Shown: one piece after another, positions 31,788-33,417 of the stretch
Position numbering within the stretch: position 1 is the first letter of the stretch
How the letters are laid out: every line of letters begins with the position of its first letter
Source: Sunxiuqinia sp.
GTDB taxonomy: Bacteria > Bacteroidota > Bacteroidia > Bacteroidales > Prolixibacteraceae
Direction of reading: 5' to 3'
Assembly (NCBI GenBank): GCA_024635605.1
Contig: JAGXIR010000185.1
Coordinates: forward strand, 1 to 33,417
Length of the DNA stretch: 33,417 bases
Translations under genes and position numbers: made by a program
Notes under the pieces: model-generated
What the model saw: only the letters and a program-made list of their open reading frames with translations
Told to the model about the DNA's origin: nothing
Databases searched by the model: none

Positions 31788-32409
31788 GACTGCCTTCTTT
31801 CAGTACTTCAAAAAATTCGGATAAAATCATGGCGGTGGCTCCCCAAATAATTTCACCTTCGTACGGATAATAGGGCACTGTCAACCGGCCGCGGATGGTG
31901 TCCATTTCAGTATGGGCAATCCGTTCATCCTGTAAAAACTCCTGCACCGGAAGCAAGATCAGCTTTTCAGCTTCCGCCACGTTCAATACAAAGTCAGGTT
32001 TATAATCGACCCAACCCACATAAGGAAAAATGGTGTAACCGCTGACGGGAATAAACAACTGCGACAGCATGCCCAGCAGGCGGACATCAAGCGGCGAAAT
32101 GCCCACTTCTTCCTGGGCTTCGCGCATGGCGGTGAGCTCGGGGCTTTCGCCTTCCTCAATTCGCCCACCCGGAAAGCTGATTTGCCCCGGATGATTTTTC
32201 ATATTCGGATTGCGGCGTGTCAGGCAGGTATAAATCCGCCCCGCATGCGGAAACAACAACAGCAACACGCTGCTGTATTTCACCTCAGCCAACTCATCAA
32301 AATCGGCCGACAGCTTGCGCCCCGGCGGAAGCATTTTGCGATGCGCCTTTTCGCCCGGCAAATCGCCTTTCAGTAATTGTTGAATATGTTGTATAAAAGG
32401 GTATTCCAT
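31774..32409 (-). CDS. Nudix hydrolase, CoA-pyrophosphatase type (NudL/YeaB-like)
   Basis: A 211-residue hydrolase. The Nudix box is complete: GGRIEEGESPELTAMREAQE followed by EVGI. The preceding block CLTRRNPNMKNHPGQISFPG is the UPF0035-type motif that marks coenzyme A pyrophosphatases, which split CoA or acyl-CoA to phosphopantetheine and 3',5'-ADP. The ATG at 32409 (MEYPFIQ) is chosen; a TTG at 32463 would add 18 unconserved residues. It converges on the transglycosylase gene with a 14-bp overlap. 32410-32647 holds no other gene. Confidence 0.9.
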   Translation of the reverse strand: MEYPFIQHIQQLLKGDLPGEKAHRKMLPPGRKLSADFDELAEVKYSSVLLLLFPHAGRIYTCLTRRNPNMKNHPGQISFPGGRIEEGESPELTAMREAQEEVGISPLDVRLLGMLSQLFIPVSGYTIFPYVGWVDYKPDFVLNVAEAEKLILLPVQEFLQDERIAHTEMDTIRGRLTVPYYPYEGEIIWGATAMILSEFFEVLKEGSLTLQ

Positions 32410-32647
32410 AACTGCTAAAATCAAGGCCGATTGGTAACTTGCCTGTTCACCCAATCGTGGCAAACCATCAGCACGAAGTAAACCATTAATTTAATCACCA
32501 TACCTATATAAAAAAGTTACCGGCAAAAAGTTTTACGAATAAATAACCTTGTGCTGAAGTGGGATGGGCCATGTGTCAGTGAGCAGTCCGGGTTATTCTT
32601 CTCGTAAAAAATAGGGTTCAAACGCTATTGCACACAACGCTTTCAAA

Positions 32648-33417
32648 CTATTGATTAAGCAAGTTGTTCACTGCGGTTACCAATGCTTTTTTGTCTTGTG
32701 GTCGCGGAGCGCTCATATTCACGATATTTCCTTCTTTATCAATCAACATATAAGTTGGAAAACTTCGGACTGACAACCTGCGTTCAATCATGGCTTGTTG
32801 TTCGCGGGGCAAACGGTAATGCACCGCACTCTTGCCGGTCAACTGATTTTCGCGGATGATGTTCTTCCAGGAAGCCTCCGGCGAATTATTGGCAAAATAC
32901 ATGAAGATGACATCCTGATCTTTTAAATCCTCTTTAACAAATTTCACATACTGCATTTGCCCCTTACAGGGACCACACCAAGTTCCCCAAAAATCAACAT
33001 AGATCACTTTTCCCCGGTAGGGTTCTATTAACGAGGCCAATAATGAATCCGCATCTTTGGCCTCTTTCAGGTGATCGGTATTTTTCAAACTTTCAATATA
33101 ATAGATATCCTGAGTAATCAGCTCGCGGTAATGGTTGTTTGGTTCGTTCACCCGGGCAGCAAAAACCGGATTCTGAACTCTCTGCTGAAACGCTTCATAC
33201 AATTCCGCTGGAAGAGAGATCTTTCTATAATCTATCAGCCAATAAAAATTCTGAGCTTCAAACAGGTCCTTTAAAAGAGGATCCTTGATCTCTTGGTCTA
33301 AGTTTACCAAGTCTGCTTCTAGACGCATTTTGTCTAATAATTCAGAAACAATCTCCGACCATTCATCCTTCATAAAATGCTTTATTTCTTCTCTTTGAAA
33401 GAGTTCATTCAATTTCA
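32648..33417 (-). CDS. Thioredoxin-fold (TlpA-like) thiol-disulfide protein, 5' end outside the window
   Basis: At least 254 residues visible; the reading frame stays open to the window edge, so the N-terminus (and any signal peptide) is missing. The C-terminal 140 residues form a TlpA/AhpC-like thioredoxin domain with the redox motif FWGTWCGPCKGQM and the cis-proline region VRSFPTYMLIDKEG. The upstream half (about 1-110) is helical and charged, as in Bacteroidota periplasmic TlpA-like proteins whose N-terminal domains are poorly defined. Likely reduces or exchanges disulfides in the periplasm; location is inference because the signal peptide is not seen. Confidence 0.85.
   Translation of the reverse strand, partial: KLNELFQREEIKHFMKDEWSEIVSELLDKMRLEADLVNLDQEIKDPLLKDLFEAQNFYWLIDYRKISLPAELYEAFQQRVQNPVFAARVNEPNNHYRELITQDIYYIESLKNTDHLKEAKDADSLLASLIEPYRGKVIYVDFWGTWCGPCKGQMQYVKFVKEDLKDQDVIFMYFANNSPEASWKNIIRENQLTGKSAVHYRLPREQQAMIERRLSVRSFPTYMLIDKEGNIVNMSAPRPQDKKALVTAVNNLLNQ

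Overview
The window looks like a chromosomal segment of a member of the Bacteroidota, plausibly a Marinilabiliales/Prolixibacteraceae-type marine or sediment anaerobe; the family-level guess is inference. Support comes from promoter -7 boxes of the Bacteroidota type (TAnnTTTG, e.g. TATCTTTG before recJ, lysS and the porin gene), little sign of Shine-Dalgarno sequences, a Bacteroidota-type putative porin, a three-gene MlaE/MlaF/MlaD (MCE) locus without MlaB/MlaC, and hybrid kinases with a C-terminal HPt domain. There are no rRNA or tRNA genes, insertion sequences, prophage or CRISPR arrays that I can see.

Layout. 1-2.8 kb (minus): lysS-gpsA. 3.0-6.1 kb (plus): recJ and a uracil-type NCS2 permease, closed by a strong terminator. 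6.1-8.9 kb: an accessory island with a 22-bp tandem iteron-like block, a small GIY-YIG nuclease gene and an AT-rich DUF2971 gene, separated and flanked by three arrays of short covarying palindromes (11 units, plus one solitary decayed copy). 8.9-10.0 kb (minus): an alanine dehydrogenase/PNT-family enzyme. 10.5-10.9 kb: a wreck of a PLP-dependent decarboxylase gene. 11.1-16.9 kb (minus): an operon parE-parC-aroK-walJ-like. 17.1-20.8 kb (minus): a stress cassette (HdeD-like protein, small protein, YtxH-like, DUF1469/YqjE-like, small protein, tandem Usp, Dps) ending in a terminator. 21.0-25.3 kb (minus): a phosphorelay operon (hybrid PAS kinase with receiver and HPt, NtrC-type sigma-54 activator, lone receiver). 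25.5-28.0 kb (minus): mlaE-mlaF-mlaD lipid transport. 28.4-31.8 kb (plus): porin and MltF-type lytic transglycosylase lipoprotein. 31.8-33.4 kb (minus): CoA-type Nudix hydrolase and a thioredoxin-fold protein cut by the window edge.

How they work together. Much of the right half is envelope and stress biology: outer-membrane lipid traffic (Mla), porin, peptidoglycan turnover, and a membrane/DNA-protection stress operon beside a complete His-Asp-His-Asp phosphorelay that could control it. The left half is housekeeping: translation, phospholipid precursor, DNA repair, chromosome decatenation.

The most unusual thing is the 6.2-8.9 kb island. Its palindromes alternate in orientation, are separated by exactly 37 or 41 bp, keep perfect pairing through four different stem sequences, and carry a conserved CAAGGAAAGG in every linker of one class. 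The GIY-YIG gene ends inside one of these palindromes, so its stop codon and last residues are repeat-encoded. This suggests a REP/BIME-like family whose associated enzyme could be a GIY-YIG nuclease rather than a RAYT transposase; that link is a hypothesis.
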